Source: Ruminococcus sp. (GTDB taxonomy: Bacteria; Bacillota; Clostridia; Oscillospirales; Acutalibacteraceae). Taken from it: a stretch of DNA of 64,000 nucleotides. Position numbers and translations under genes: made by a program. Under the pieces are notes generated by a model, which had not been told where the DNA came from, made no database searches, and saw only the letters and a program-made list of their open reading frames with translations. The stretch covers positions 24,729 to 88,728 of the forward strand of contig JAFTYK010000039.1 in the NCBI GenBank assembly GCA_017464765.1, in the 5' to 3' direction. Shown one piece after another: positions 25,790 to 35,371 of the stretch (position 1 is the first letter of the stretch; each line of letters begins with the position of its first letter).

Positions 25790-25807
25790 ATAATTATAAA
25801 AATGGCA

Positions 25808-25880
25808 CAATATATACGCTAAGATTTACATTGTTTCACAACAAGTTGTGAATATTTGTTGAATTTTGGCGTATATTTCT
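25808..25880. repeat. Imperfect 70-bp palindrome between two genes
   Basis: A perfect core, TTCACAACAAGTTGTGAA (25835-25852), is flanked by outer arms ATATACGC and GCGTATAT, with partial complementarity between. It lies 19 bases behind the nucleotidase gene. It may be a weak terminator, an operator, or a remnant of a small inverted-repeat element. Confidence 0.5.
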
Positions 25881-25973
25881 ATTTTAGAAAATTAATTGTA
25901 TTTATTGATGTATAATATCAATGTTCTAATATGCGTAATTATGTGTTTTTACGCGTGAGGAAAGGTGATTTGT

Positions 25974-27110
25974 ATGGCTAAACAAAACGACAATTTTGTC
26001 GATATTAATTCCTCAAGCCAAGTAAACAAAGTATTTAAAAAGAAGAATACAAAAGGACGAGCTTTTCGAACCGTTGTTCTTATTATGTCTATAATTATGC
26101 TTATATTCGGTACAGGTATGGTTTACTACTATTCTGTACTTGATAGTCTTAACTATGAAGACATCGATAAGACAAAGCCGTCTACTTCTGTAGATGGTAA
26201 GAATGACTCTGATACTGTAAAGAGTGAATCTCTGTTAGCTAACGAATACGTGCTTAATATTCTTCTTTTTGGACAAGATGCTCACGGCAACGGTAAAGAT
26301 GACTTTGGTCGAAGTGATACAATGATTCTTCTTTCGCTTGATAATCTCCATAAGAAGATAAAGCTTACTTCTTTCCAGCGTGATACTTATGTTTACATTC
26401 CGGGTTATGGCGACGGTAAGCTAAACTCAGCGTTTAGTTTAGGCGGAGTCCCGCTTGCTATCGAGATGGTCGAAGCTAACTTTGGTATTCAAGTTGATAA
26501 ATACGCTTGTGTGGATTTTGACTCTTTCAGAAAGATTATCAATGTACTCGGCGGTGTTGATATGGAGCTTTCTATCGAAGAGATGGAATATATCAACGCT
26601 CAGATTGATGTAAATAATCAGCTCGGTAAAACTGAGTTTTTAGAGATAGATTATTCACAGGATCCACAGATTGCTCACCTTGATGGCTATCAGGCTTTGT
26701 GGTACGCAAGAAACCGTGGCGCAGAATCTCTTGGCGGTAATGCTAACTACAGCTTCTCTGGTGACGACTGGGATAGAACTGAGCGTCAGCGTAAGCTTCT
26801 GGAAACAATTATGCTCAGCTTAAAGGAAGAAGCTTCTCTTACTGATATCGTTGAAATTGTTAATGAAATTGGTCCGCTTGTCACAACTAACCTGAAGAAA
26901 AGTGATATTACTTTCCTTGTTTCTAATTGTTTGACATATCTTAATTATGAAATGAAGGAACTTGCAATTCCTACACAGCCTAACTGGTCTTACGGAAGAA
27001 CTGATGATATGCAGTCAGTTATTGTAATTGATGATTGGGATCAGGTTCGTCTGGACCTCGCTTCATTTGTTTACGAAGAACTTGTTAATTCAAACACAAC
27101 AACACCTTAA
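25974..27110 (+). CDS. LytR-CpsA-Psr (LCP) family glycopolymer ligase
   Basis: This 378-residue membrane protein attaches anionic polymers or capsule to peptidoglycan outside the cell. After a basic cytoplasmic tail a transmembrane helix (TVVLIMSIIMLIFGTGMVYYY) leads to the LCP domain: NILLFGQDAHG, GRSDTMILLSLD, SFQRDTYVYIPG, KLNSAFSLGG and ALWYARNRG, with the conserved Arg and Asp residues that hold the pyrophosphate lipid. The ATG at 25974 has GAGGAAAGGTG upstream. It pairs functionally with the LicD and glycosyltransferase genes but is not in their operon. Confidence 0.95.
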   Translation: MAKQNDNFVDINSSSQVNKVFKKKNTKGRAFRTVVLIMSIIMLIFGTGMVYYYSVLDSLNYEDIDKTKPSTSVDGKNDSDTVKSESLLANEYVLNILLFGQDAHGNGKDDFGRSDTMILLSLDNLHKKIKLTSFQRDTYVYIPGYGDGKLNSAFSLGGVPLAIEMVEANFGIQVDKYACVDFDSFRKIINVLGGVDMELSIEEMEYINAQIDVNNQLGKTEFLEIDYSQDPQIAHLDGYQALWYARNRGAESLGGNANYSFSGDDWDRTERQRKLLETIMLSLKEEASLTDIVEIVNEIGPLVTTNLKKSDITFLVSNCLTYLNYEMKELAIPTQPNWSYGRTDDMQSVIVIDDWDQVRLDLASFVYEELVNSNTTTP

Positions 27111-27130
27111 GTCACAACAAATAAAACTAA

Positions 27131-27159
27131 ACCGCTGTGAAATATCACAGCGGTTTTTT
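27131..27159 (+). terminator. Terminator of the LCP gene
   Basis: ACCGCTGTGA and TCACAGCGGT pair around AATA, followed by TTTTTT. It lies between convergent genes. Confidence 0.92.
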
Positions 27160-27168
27160 GTATCCCTG

Positions 27169-28806
27169 TCAGATTTTTGTAAAGCGTCTGAGCTTTTTGC
27201 CGTCACGCTCGATTATTTCCCTGAACATATTGTATGGTCTAACCCAGAGTTCTTGTTCACCATATAATGCTCTGTAAATAACCATTTTGTCACAGGTTTC
27301 ACTATCTTTAGCAAAGCCTACAACCTCGTACTCGTTGCCTTTGAAGTGTCTGTATTTTCCGAGTACAATTTCTTCTTCAATAAGGTTTTCTTCAACCTTT
27401 TTTGTGTTGGTTGCATTGGTCTTTATAGGCTCATCGTAAGGCTTTTCCTCAAAATCTATTGAGAAACTACCATTGTTTGCGACAAGTATCATCGAGCTTT
27501 TTGGTGCAACATCGATACTAATATATCCATCACAGTTGTAATTTGTGTTGCCGTTTAGTACATCTGTCAGCACACCGCTGAATTCTGAATTAAAACCAAT
27601 GTTTCTTGTTTCATCACTCTGGTTGAGTAATACAAAAACGCTCTGCTCATCATTTTTTATTGAGTAGCATAAATGCTCAAGCTGAATGTTTTCGTTTTTG
27701 TATCTGCCGTTTTTGAGTGCAGAAAGAGTATGCTTGATTTTTGAAAGCTTTTTGATGTGGTTAAAAAGCTCAAAATTCGGATTTTCGATTTCTCCTAAAT
27801 TAAGACAAGGTCTTAAATCGTAGTCACAATAAGCTGTTCTTGTACCTTTGATACCGAATTCACTGCCGTAGTAAATCGACGGAGCGCCCGGCATAGTGAA
27901 CATCATTGTGTGAACGTTATTGAGAAGTCTTTCGTCTCTTAATGAACTTGCGATTCTGTTAACATCGTGATTATCAACAAAGTTATACAGATAAAGATTC
28001 TTATAAATTCCGTAGTTGCCAAATTCTCTTTCCATTGAGTGAGCAAACTCAAAGTAGTTTCTGTCATTATGACAAGAGAACAAGGCTTTATATGCTTCGT
28101 AATTTGTGACTGAGTCGAGTGTACCTTCGTTAGCCCAGCGGTTATAATCCCCGCTTGTGATTTCGCCGTAAAGCCAGAAATCAGGATTTTTGGACTTGCA
28201 GGTGTTACGAAGCTTTTTGAAGAATTCAAGATCAACGCAGTCAGCTGCATCTAATCTTAAACCATCAATTTTGAATTCATCAATCCAGTATTCAACTGCT
28301 TCTAACAGGTGAGATGCAACGTGTTCGTTCTGCAAATTGAGTTTTACAAGGTCGTAGTGACCTGCCCAGCCTTCGTATGAGAAGTTGTCACCTTTTGGAC
28401 TTTGTCTGTCAAAGCGGACATTATAGAACCAGTTGCAGTATATTGAACCCATACCGTACTGCTGAATATCTTTGAAAGCAAAGAAATCTCTACCAACATG
28501 GTTGAAAACGCCGTCTAAAAGAACTCTGATACCATTCTGATGTAATGTATCACAAATCCTTTTAAATGATTCGTTGTCGCCAAGTCGGCAGTCTATCTTT
28601 TTGTAATCGATTGTATCATAACCATGTCGGCTACTCTCGAAAACAGGGTTAAACACAATTGCGTTTACACCGAGTTCTTTGAAGTGGTCGATAAAATCGT
28701 AAATCTTGTCAAGGCGGTAGGTAAGATTGCCGTCATTTTGTTTAGGTGCGCCACAAAATCCAAGTGGATAAATGTTGTAGAACACCGCATCGTTAATCCA
28801 ATTCAT
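27169..28806 (-). CDS. Cytoplasmic GH13 alpha-glucan hydrolase fused to DUF1653
   Basis: This 545-residue enzyme has no signal peptide and so acts on imported maltodextrins, probably as a cyclomaltodextrinase/neopullulanase-like enzyme. GH13 motifs: LLDGVFNHVGRDF, DGLRLDAADC (nucleophile), LYGEITSGD (acid) and FVDNHD. After the C-domain and an acidic linker, residues 480-545 form a complete DUF1653 domain (GKYRHFKGNEYEV, VIYRALYG, WVRPYNMF, RRFTKI), normally a small free-standing protein. The ATG at 28806 has AAAGGGTG; a minus-strand promoter TTGACC-N18-TACAAT lies upstream. The fusion is unusual. Confidence 0.9.
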   Translation of the reverse strand: MNWINDAVFYNIYPLGFCGAPKQNDGNLTYRLDKIYDFIDHFKELGVNAIVFNPVFESSRHGYDTIDYKKIDCRLGDNESFKRICDTLHQNGIRVLLDGVFNHVGRDFFAFKDIQQYGMGSIYCNWFYNVRFDRQSPKGDNFSYEGWAGHYDLVKLNLQNEHVASHLLEAVEYWIDEFKIDGLRLDAADCVDLEFFKKLRNTCKSKNPDFWLYGEITSGDYNRWANEGTLDSVTNYEAYKALFSCHNDRNYFEFAHSMEREFGNYGIYKNLYLYNFVDNHDVNRIASSLRDERLLNNVHTMMFTMPGAPSIYYGSEFGIKGTRTAYCDYDLRPCLNLGEIENPNFELFNHIKKLSKIKHTLSALKNGRYKNENIQLEHLCYSIKNDEQSVFVLLNQSDETRNIGFNSEFSGVLTDVLNGNTNYNCDGYISIDVAPKSSMILVANNGSFSIDFEEKPYDEPIKTNATNTKKVEENLIEEEIVLGKYRHFKGNEYEVVGFAKDSETCDKMVIYRALYGEQELWVRPYNMFREIIERDGKKLRRFTKI

Positions 28807-28869
28807 AGTTATCACCCTTTTCAATTTTGTATTGTACCATAGTTTTAATACTTTGGTCAAACATTTGTA

Positions 28870-28898
28870 TTGAAAATGAAAATCCAATATGTTAAAAT
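28870..28898 (+). promoter_or_regulatory. Promoter for the small membrane protein gene
   Basis: TTGAAA (28870-28875) and TAAAAT (28893-28898) are separated by 17 bases, about 30 bases before the GTG start at 28930. Confidence 0.5.
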
Positions 28899-28929
28899 AT
28901 CACTATTATTTTGAAAAGAGGTCTTTATT

Positions 28930-29388
28930 GTGGCTAATAATAGCGATAGAAATAAAATAGTAGAAACTAAAAAATCCAAAAGAATCCGTATTGTTATGGC
29001 GGTTTTATATTTTATAGAGGTAGTTTTAACAACATTTTCGTTTACCTGGATAGCTGATGAGAATGGAAATATAAAAGAATTCACTGCGTTTGAGCTTGCT
29101 GTTCGTCCTGCGGGGTATGAAACAACCGAGCAGATTAAACTTGCTATACTTTTTGCTATTTTTATTATTTTTCCTCTTATATGTTTCTTTTTCTGCGTGC
29201 TTGATAAATCTAACAAGAAGAATGTTTTGAGCATAATTTGTTGCCTCACTTGTTCTTGTCTTATAACTTTCGGCATAGGAGCAACTATTGCTATGGGAGC
29301 TGTTGTTGCATTATTGCTTTATGTTCTTATTCTGTTTTTTACAACACAAAACCTGCTTCTTTCAGTAGCACCAAATAAAGAAGAGTAA
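28930..29388 (+). CDS. Hypothetical four-helix membrane protein
   Basis: I do not recognise this 152-residue protein. It has a basic N-terminus (KKSKRIR), then hydrophobic segments near residues 20-42, 80-97, 100-118 and 120-142, with an acidic loop between the first two. The GTG start is supported by AGAGG 8 bases upstream. It is followed by a short hairpin terminator and looks monocistronic. Confidence 0.7.
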   Translation: MANNSDRNKIVETKKSKRIRIVMAVLYFIEVVLTTFSFTWIADENGNIKEFTAFELAVRPAGYETTEQIKLAILFAIFIIFPLICFFFCVLDKSNKKNVLSIICCLTCSCLITFGIGATIAMGAVVALLLYVLILFFTTQNLLLSVAPNKEE

Positions 29389-29410
29389 ACGTCGTTTATC
29401 GGCGTTTTTT
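29387..29410 (+). terminator. Terminator of the small membrane protein gene
   Basis: AACGTCG and CGGCGTT pair with one G-U wobble around TTTAT and are followed by TTTTT. Confidence 0.7.
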
Positions 29411-29458
29411 CTTTTTCATATTATCGTTATCAGTTACATACTTTATATTGGTGATATT

Positions 29459-29818
29459 ATGAGAAAAAACAGATTTCTTCCTTTGGCTATAGCTTTATGT
29501 TTGTTGAATTTCATTCTTTGTTCTTGTACACAGGTTGTTAAGAATAATGCTGATGAATTGAAAATGGGAGAGTGGCACGCTTCTTTAGATAATGAGAGCG
29601 AAATTACACTCTCGTTTATTGATGATTTAGCAACGCTTGAAGTAACCAACAAAGACTCAGAATCTGTATGTATAAGTGGTTTGAGTGAAGTGTCTGATAC
29701 TGACTTTGTTATTCACGACAATAAAACTCAAATGCCTTTTGCTTTTTCTTATATCGTGCATTTTGACAGAGTTGAAATCATTTATGAAGAAAATACTGTA
29801 TCATTATACAAATCGTGA
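29459..29818 (+). CDS. Small lipoprotein of unknown function
   Basis: The 119-residue product has a signal peptide ending in a lipobox (NFILCSC; the second Cys would be lipidated) and a short, probably beta-rich domain of about 90 residues that I cannot assign. GGTGAT lies 6 bases before the ATG. It sits alone between a terminator and the pflB leader. Confidence 0.75.
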   Translation: MRKNRFLPLAIALCLLNFILCSCTQVVKNNADELKMGEWHASLDNESEITLSFIDDLATLEVTNKDSESVCISGLSEVSDTDFVIHDNKTQMPFAFSYIVHFDRVEIIYEENTVSLYKS

Positions 29819-29847
29819 TTTTACCACAACATTTTGTGTTTCCTTTG

Positions 29848-29876
29848 TTGACAAAACAAATATCTTGTAGTAGTAT
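29848..29876 (+). promoter_or_regulatory. Promoter of the pflBA operon
   Basis: TTGACA (29848-29853), 17 bases and TAGTAT (29871-29876) place the transcript start just before the riboswitch. Confidence 0.7.
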
Positions 29877-29885
29877 ATGTATGAA

Positions 29886-29959
29886 CACTTATGCAACTGA
29901 CGGATGTAAGCGAAATAACGCAAGGAAGCATGGGTGCATTATAGCCGACCGTCTGGGCA
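29886..29959 (+). ncRNA. ZTP/ZMP riboswitch (pfl motif)
   Basis: The pflB leader carries the pfl-motif blocks GCAACTGACGG, a variable hairpin, GGAAGCATGGGTGCATTATA and the near-invariant end GCCGACCGTCTGGGC. This aptamer senses the purine intermediate ZMP/ZTP, a sign of poor one-carbon supply. The final CTGGGC strand of the pseudoknot overlaps the first arm of the terminator, so ligand binding would prevent termination. Confidence 0.9.
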
Positions 29960-29987
29960 GTTCGCTTTTAAAGTGAATTGCCCTTTT
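29955..29987 (+). terminator. Riboswitch-controlled terminator before pflB
   Basis: GGGCAGTTCGCTTT pairs with AAAGTGAATTGCCC (G-U pairs included) and is followed by TTTT. The pflB ribosome site lies about 20 bases on. Confidence 0.88.
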
Positions 29988-30021
29988 CTTATATACAAGA
30001 ATAAAGTTAGGAGGAATTATT

Positions 30022-32253
30022 ATGGAACATAAGAATTGGGAAGGTTTTAAAAGTGGCGTATGGTGTAATGAAATCAACGTCCGCGATTTTATCCAGACTA
30101 ACTACAAACAGTACGAAGGAGATAGTAGCTTTCTAAGTGGTCCTACACAGCGTACTAATGAACTTATGAAGAAGGTTGAATCGCTGTTTGCGCTTGAGCG
30201 TCAGTACGGCGGTGTCCTTGATATTGACACAGCTACTGCATCATCTCTTACAAGTTATACTCCTGGTTATATCGATAAGGATAACGAAATTATCGTTGGT
30301 TTACAGACTAATCGACCACTCAAACGAGGAGTCAATCCGTTTAATGGTATTCGTATGGCTCGACAGGCTTGTAAAGCTTACGGTTATGAGCTGAGTGAAA
30401 AGATTGAAGATGAGTTTAAATATAGAACTACACACAACGATGGTGTTTTCAGAGCTTATACAGATGAAATGCGTGCAGCTAGAAAGTGCCACGTTATCAC
30501 AGGTCTACCTGATGCGTATGGTAGAGGTAGAATCATTGGTGACTATCGTAGAGTAGCGCTTTATGGTGTGGACAAGCTTATTGAAGAGAAAAAGAAGGAC
30601 AAAGCTGAGCTTTCTACAGGTACTCTTAATACCGAACATATTCGTCTTTATGAGGAACTTTTCCAACAGATTACTTTTTTAGGGTTTATGAAGGAAATGG
30701 CTCTATCATACGGATATGATATTTCTCAGCCTGCAAGTAATGCTAAAGAAGCTATCCAGTGGACATATTTTGCTTACCTTGCAGCTATTAAGGAGCAGAA
30801 CGGTGCTGCTATGTCTTTGGGAAGAGTTAGCACATTCTTTGATATTTATATCGAGCGTGATTTACAAAACGGAACACTTACCGAAGAGGGCGCACAGGAG
30901 CTTATGGACGATTTTGTTATTAAGCTTAGAATGGCTAGAATGCTCCGTACACCTGAATACAACGAATTATTCGGTGGTGACCCAATGTGGATTACAGAAG
31001 CATTGGGTGGTATGGGTGAAGATGGTAGAACTTTAGTATCTAAGAATACTTACCGTATGCTTAATACTCTTTATACTTTGGGTTCTTCACCTGAGCCAAA
31101 CCTCACTGTACTTTGGAGTGAGAAACTCCCTGCAAGCTTCAAGAAGTTCTGTGCTAAGGTATCAGCAGATACTGACTCTATCCAGTACGAAAACGACGAT
31201 CTTATGCGTTCAATTTATGGCGATGATTATGCTATTGCTTGTTGCGTATCAGCTATGAAGGTCGGTAAGCAGATGCAGTTCTTCGGAGCAAGATGTAACC
31301 TTGCCAAGCTTCTGCTCATAGCTATTAACGGTGGATATGATACAACAAGTGGTATGCACATCGGTCCTCAGATGTCTGTTATGAATACAGAAAAGCTTGA
31401 TTATGCCGAGGTTATGGAGAGATTTGACGTTTATATAAAGTGGCTTTCTAATCTCTACGTTAATACAATGAACGTTATCCATTATATGCACGATAAGTAC
31501 GCTTACGAAAAGACACAAATGGCGCTTCACGATACAACTGTTGAACGTTTTATGGCTTTTGGTATCGCAGGTCTTTCTGTAGTTACAGACTCACTTAGTG
31601 CTATCAAGTACGCTGATGTTCACCCTGTATTTGATGAGAATGGCTATATTGTTAACTTTAACACAGTAGGCGATTTCCCTAAATACGGTAACGATGATGA
31701 TAGGGTAGACCTTATCGCTAAAGATATGGCTCATAAAGTTATCTCAGAACTTAGAGAAACTCCGACATATAGAAAAGCTATTCATACTCTGTCTGTACTT
31801 ACAATCACATCTAACGTAATGTATGGTAAACACACAGGCGCAACTCCTGATGGTAGAGAAGCAGGCTCACCTTTCGCTCCGGGTGCAAATCCTATGCATA
31901 ATCGTGAGGAAAATGGTGCTTTAGCATCGCTGAACTCTGTTGCTAAAATCAGTTACGATGATTGCAGAGACGGTATTTCAAATACATTCTCTATCACACC
32001 TGAAGCTTTAGGCAGAACAGACGAAGAACGTATCGATAACCTCGTATCTGTACTTGATGGATATTTCGCTAAAAACGCACACCATATCAATGTTAATGTT
32101 CTTAACCGTGAGACACTCATGGAAGCTTATGAAAATCCTGAAGCTTATCCAAATCTTACTATCCGTGTATCAGGTTACGCAGTTAACTTCCATAAGCTTT
32201 CTAAAGAACAGCAGCGTGAGGTTATCAGCCGTACTTTCCATATGGCACTATGA
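30022..32253 (+). CDS. pflB: Pyruvate formate-lyase (glycyl radical enzyme)
   Basis: This 743-residue enzyme cleaves pyruvate with CoA to acetyl-CoA and formate, supplying one-carbon units and energy under anaerobiosis. The catalytic Cys pair is C407-C408 in [13 protein letters not shown]. The radical glycine is G718 in RVSGYAVNF, the conserved C-terminal glycyl radical site. GGAGG lies 7 bases before the ATG. The last 4 bases (ATGA) overlap pflA, which makes the radical. Expression is set by the ZTP riboswitch. Confidence 0.98.
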   Translation: MEHKNWEGFKSGVWCNEINVRDFIQTNYKQYEGDSSFLSGPTQRTNELMKKVESLFALERQYGGVLDIDTATASSLTSYTPGYIDKDNEIIVGLQTNRPLKRGVNPFNGIRMARQACKAYGYELSEKIEDEFKYRTTHNDGVFRAYTDEMRAARKCHVITGLPDAYGRGRIIGDYRRVALYGVDKLIEEKKKDKAELSTGTLNTEHIRLYEELFQQITFLGFMKEMALSYGYDISQPASNAKEAIQWTYFAYLAAIKEQNGAAMSLGRVSTFFDIYIERDLQNGTLTEEGAQELMDDFVIKLRMARMLRTPEYNELFGGDPMWITEALGGMGEDGRTLVSKNTYRMLNTLYTLGSSPEPNLTVLWSEKLPASFKKFCAKVSADTDSIQYENDDLMRSIYGDDYAIACCVSAMKVGKQMQFFGARCNLAKLLLIAINGGYDTTSGMHIGPQMSVMNTEKLDYAEVMERFDVYIKWLSNLYVNTMNVIHYMHDKYAYEKTQMALHDTTVERFMAFGIAGLSVVTDSLSAIKYADVHPVFDENGYIVNFNTVGDFPKYGNDDDRVDLIAKDMAHKVISELRETPTYRKAIHTLSVLTITSNVMYGKHTGATPDGREAGSPFAPGANPMHNREENGALASLNSVAKISYDDCRDGISNTFSITPEALGRTDEERIDNLVSVLDGYFAKNAHHINVNVLNRETLMEAYENPEAYPNLTIRVSGYAVNFHKLSKEQQREVISRTFHMAL

Positions 32254-32969
32254 GTGAAGTAAAAGGTAGAGTCCATTCTATCCAGAGTATGGGAACTGTT
32301 GATGGTCCGGGCGTACGTTTTGTGGTGTTTATGCAGGGGTGCAACCTGAGATGTAAATGTTGTCATAATCCCGACACTTGGGATTATAGCGATGGCACCG
32401 AGTATACAGCTTCTGAAATTGTCGAGAAAGCTTCGCACTATAAAGAGTATTTTGGTGAAAAAGGTGGAATCACTCTTTCTGGAGGAGAGCCGATTTTACA
32501 GGCAAAGTTTGCAAAGGAAGTGTTCACACTTTGTCATGAAAACGGCATCAACACTTGTCTTGATACATCAGGAAGTTTTCTTAACGATGATGTGAAATCA
32601 CTCTTGAATACTACAGATAGAGCTTTGCTCGATATTAAGTATACAGATGATAAATCTTATGTTGAAAATGTCGGTTGCCATTTATCGCCTGTTCTGGAGT
32701 TCTTAAGCTATCTTGATAATAAGGGGATTCCTACAACCTTGAGGCAGGTTGTTATTCCTACAATCAACGATAACGAGGAAAATATATTGAAGCTCAAAGC
32801 TATTGCTGATGCTCACAAATGTGTAGATAAAATCGAACTTTTACCGTTTAAGAACATCTGCAAGGTGAAATATGACAAAATGGGGATTGACTTTCCGTTT
32901 GACCATATTAGACCTGCTGATAACAGCGATATAAAAAACTTGCAACAGCATATTCTCAGCTACATATGA
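32250..32969 (+). CDS. pflA: Pyruvate formate-lyase activating enzyme
   Basis: This 239-residue radical-SAM enzyme abstracts hydrogen from Gly718 of PflB. The cluster motif CNLRCKCC (CX3CX2C) follows [12 protein letters not shown], and the SAM-binding GGEP is in [10 protein letters not shown]. Length is typical of PflA rather than the larger GRE activases with extra clusters. It is translationally coupled to pflB, and a strong terminator closes the operon. Confidence 0.97.
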   Translation: MSEVKGRVHSIQSMGTVDGPGVRFVVFMQGCNLRCKCCHNPDTWDYSDGTEYTASEIVEKASHYKEYFGEKGGITLSGGEPILQAKFAKEVFTLCHENGINTCLDTSGSFLNDDVKSLLNTTDRALLDIKYTDDKSYVENVGCHLSPVLEFLSYLDNKGIPTTLRQVVIPTINDNEENILKLKAIADAHKCVDKIELLPFKNICKVKYDKMGIDFPFDHIRPADNSDIKNLQQHILSYI

Positions 32970-32993
32970 TAACTGAATAATAAAATACTACTA

Positions 32994-33028
32994 ACAGCGA
33001 ACTTGTGTGAAAAGTTCGCTGTTTTTTT
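32994..33028 (+). terminator. Terminator of pflBA
   Basis: ACAGCGAACTT and AAGTTCGCTGT pair over 11 bases around a 7-base loop and run into seven T residues. Confidence 0.93.
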
Positions 33029-33119
33029 CTGCCTTTTTATTGCTATTGTGATGCTATTATGATATAATAATAGCCGATTATGGGGAAGTACGAGTTTTTC
33101 TAAAAAGGAGATGGGTTTC

Positions 33120-33632
33120 GTGGTTGTTTTAGGCATCGATCCAGGCTACGCTATAGTCGGTTGGGGAGTTATCGAATTTAACGGTAATAGCTATATGCCT
33201 AAAGCTTTTGGTAGTATCACCACTGAAGCTCATACCGACTTTAATTTACGACTCGAACTCATCTATAATGATATGATAACTATCCTGAAGAAATATAAGC
33301 CCGATGCTTTATCGATTGAAAAGCTGTACTTTACTACCAATGTTACTACGGCTATTTTAGTTGCACAGGCGAGAGGAGTTATTCTTTTAGCAGCGCAACA
33401 GTGTGGGGTTAAAGTCTTTGAATACACCCCACTTCAGGTTAAAGTAGCGGTAACAGGCTACGGAAAAGCAAAAAAACCACAGGTTATGGAAATGACCAGA
33501 CGACTTCTTCATCTGAAAGAAGTTCCAAAACCCGATGATACAGCCGACGCTTTGGCTATCGCTATTACTCATACGCACGCTGCGGGGACACAACTTCGCA
33601 GAGATTTACTAAACGGAGGTGTTAAGCTATGA
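33120..33632 (+). CDS. ruvC: Holliday-junction resolvase RuvC
   Basis: This 170-residue endonuclease resolves Holliday junctions with RuvAB. Acidic residues appear in GIDPGYA, SIEKLYF and PDDTADALAIAITH. The GTG at 33120 is preferred, with AAGGAG 9 bases upstream; the ATG at 33111 directly touches that site. It overlaps ruvA by 4 bases. A promoter-like TTGCTA-N17-TATAAT precedes, so this probably heads the long plus-strand run. Confidence 0.95.
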   Translation: MVVLGIDPGYAIVGWGVIEFNGNSYMPKAFGSITTEAHTDFNLRLELIYNDMITILKKYKPDALSIEKLYFTTNVTTAILVAQARGVILLAAQQCGVKVFEYTPLQVKVAVTGYGKAKKPQVMEMTRRLLHLKEVPKPDDTADALAIAITHTHAAGTQLRRDLLNGGVKL

Positions 33633-34222
33633 TTTACTCTGTAAAAGGCACTGTTATTCATATTGAATCAGGCTTTGCAGTTGTTGAGTGTAACGGTATT
33701 GGTTATAAAATCAATACTACATTAACTACTCAAAGAGAGTTAAAAATCAACTCTATCGCAACTTTGTTCACTTATATGAATGTGCGTGAAGATGCAGTCG
33801 AACTTTTTGGTTTTTATTCAAAAGGCGAGCTTTCTACCTTCAAAATGCTTATTTCCATTTCCGGTGTAGGACCAAAAGTAGCTCTTGCTATTTTGTCTGA
33901 GCTTTCAAGTGAGCAGATTGCTCTTTCTGTATCAGCAGGAGATTATAAAACATTGACCAGAGCTTCTGGTGTAGGCCCTAAACTTGCTCAAAGAATTGTT
34001 TTAGAGCTTAAGGATAAAATCAAGGGTATATCCACTGAGAGTGCCGAAGGTGTTGTCACCAAAGGCTCAGTTATCGCTGACACAGGAAATATTCCAAAAG
34101 CGGTTCAGGCTCTCGCTGTACTGGGATATAGTGCTGCTGATGTTACCCCTGTGCTTTCTAAACTTGATCCGAGCTTAACTGTTGAACAGCTCATTTCTGC
34201 AACACTGAGACAAATGGGATAA
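33629..34222 (+). CDS. ruvA: Holliday-junction branch-migration protein RuvA
   Basis: The 197 residues show the RuvA layout: an OB fold (1-63), a helix-hairpin-helix pair (KMLISISGVGPKVALAILS and LTRASGVGPKLAQRIVLEL) and a flexible linker to domain III (152-197) that contacts RuvB. It holds the junction in an open square while RuvB pumps DNA. It starts in the ATGA overlap with ruvC; ruvB follows after 54 bases. Confidence 0.97.
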   Translation: MIYSVKGTVIHIESGFAVVECNGIGYKINTTLTTQRELKINSIATLFTYMNVREDAVELFGFYSKGELSTFKMLISISGVGPKVALAILSELSSEQIALSVSAGDYKTLTRASGVGPKLAQRIVLELKDKIKGISTESAEGVVTKGSVIADTGNIPKAVQALAVLGYSAADVTPVLSKLDPSLTVEQLISATLRQMG

Positions 34223-34276
34223 TTCTTATTTAGAACAAAAGAGAAATATACCTTTTTGTGAAAGGATAATATATTT

Positions 34277-35338
34277 ATGGAATACACAGATTTTGAAATG
34301 GATTTCGAGGATCGACTTGTCGATACTTCTGAGATTCCTCAGGATTTGGTTGAAGGGGATAACCCGCTAAGACCTAAAACCTTAGATGAATACGTCGGTC
34401 AGGCTAAAGCTAAGGAAAACCTGAGTGTTTTTATTGAAGCAGCTAAAAATCGAAAAGAGGCTTTGGACCATGTGCTTCTTTATGGTCCACCTGGTTTGGG
34501 TAAAACTACTCTTGCAGGAATTATCGCTAATGAAATGGGAGTCAATATTCGTATTACTTCAGGTCCTGCGATTGAAAAGCCAGGCGATTTAGCCGCTTTG
34601 CTTACTAATTTAAATCCTGGCGACGTTCTTTTTATTGATGAGATACATCGACTTTCGCGTGCGGTGGAAGAAATTCTTTATCCTTCTATGGAAGACTTCG
34701 CTATTGATATTATCACAGGTAAAGGTCAGATGGCGGCATCTTACCATTTGCCACTGCCGAAATTTACACTTGTCGGAGCGACAACTCGAGCAGGACAGCT
34801 CACAGCTCCGCTTCGAGATCGTTTCGGTGTAGTGCTACGACTTGAGATGTACTCTCCACAGGAGCTTGCTGATATCATCAAACGTAGCGCAGGTATTTTA
34901 GGGATTGGAATCGATGACGATGGAGCGCTTGAGCTTGCGTCACGAAGTCGAGGTACACCTCGTATCGCTAATAGACTATTGAAACGAGTACGCGATTTCT
35001 CCGAGGTTATGTCCGATGGGGTTATTACCTGCGATGTTGCACGACTTGCCCTTGATAGACTTGAAATCGACGAGCTTGGTCTTGATCAGAACGACCGCAG
35101 AATGTTAGACACAATGATTAAATACTATCGTGGCGGACCTGTCGGTCTTGAGACTTTAGCCGCGGCGATAGGCGAAGAGGCGGTCACTATTGAAGATGTC
35201 TACGAGCCGTATCTTATGCAGATAGGTTTTTTAAGCCGAACGCCTCGAGGGCGATGTGTTACAGCGCAAGCGTATCAGCATTTAGGATACGAAGTTCCAA
35301 CAAATACAGTACAGGCTCAAGGAAGTCTGTTTGATTAA
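34277..35338 (+). CDS. ruvB: Holliday-junction helicase RuvB
   Basis: This 353-residue AAA+ ATPase drives branch migration. Walker A is [12 protein letters not shown], Walker [11 protein letters not shown], sensor 1 [10 protein letters not shown] and the arginine finger region LRDRFGVV. The C-terminal winged helix binds DNA ([21 protein letters not shown]). The acidic N-terminal extension of about 25 residues is usual in Firmicutes. AAAGGA lies before the ATG. Confidence 0.98.
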   Translation: MEYTDFEMDFEDRLVDTSEIPQDLVEGDNPLRPKTLDEYVGQAKAKENLSVFIEAAKNRKEALDHVLLYGPPGLGKTTLAGIIANEMGVNIRITSGPAIEKPGDLAALLTNLNPGDVLFIDEIHRLSRAVEEILYPSMEDFAIDIITGKGQMAASYHLPLPKFTLVGATTRAGQLTAPLRDRFGVVLRLEMYSPQELADIIKRSAGILGIGIDDDGALELASRSRGTPRIANRLLKRVRDFSEVMSDGVITCDVARLALDRLEIDELGLDQNDRRMLDTMIKYYRGGPVGLETLAAAIGEEAVTIEDVYEPYLMQIGFLSRTPRGRCVTAQAYQHLGYEVPTNTVQAQGSLFD

Positions 35339-35371
35339 TAAAAATAAAAATATAGTTATAGGAGATTAAAT

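Noticed and set aside
25835-25852. The palindrome TTCACAAC-AA-GTTGTGAA as a Rex (NADH-sensing) operator.
   Set aside because: Rex sites have the opposite half-site order (TTGTGAA...TTCACAA), so the match is not valid.
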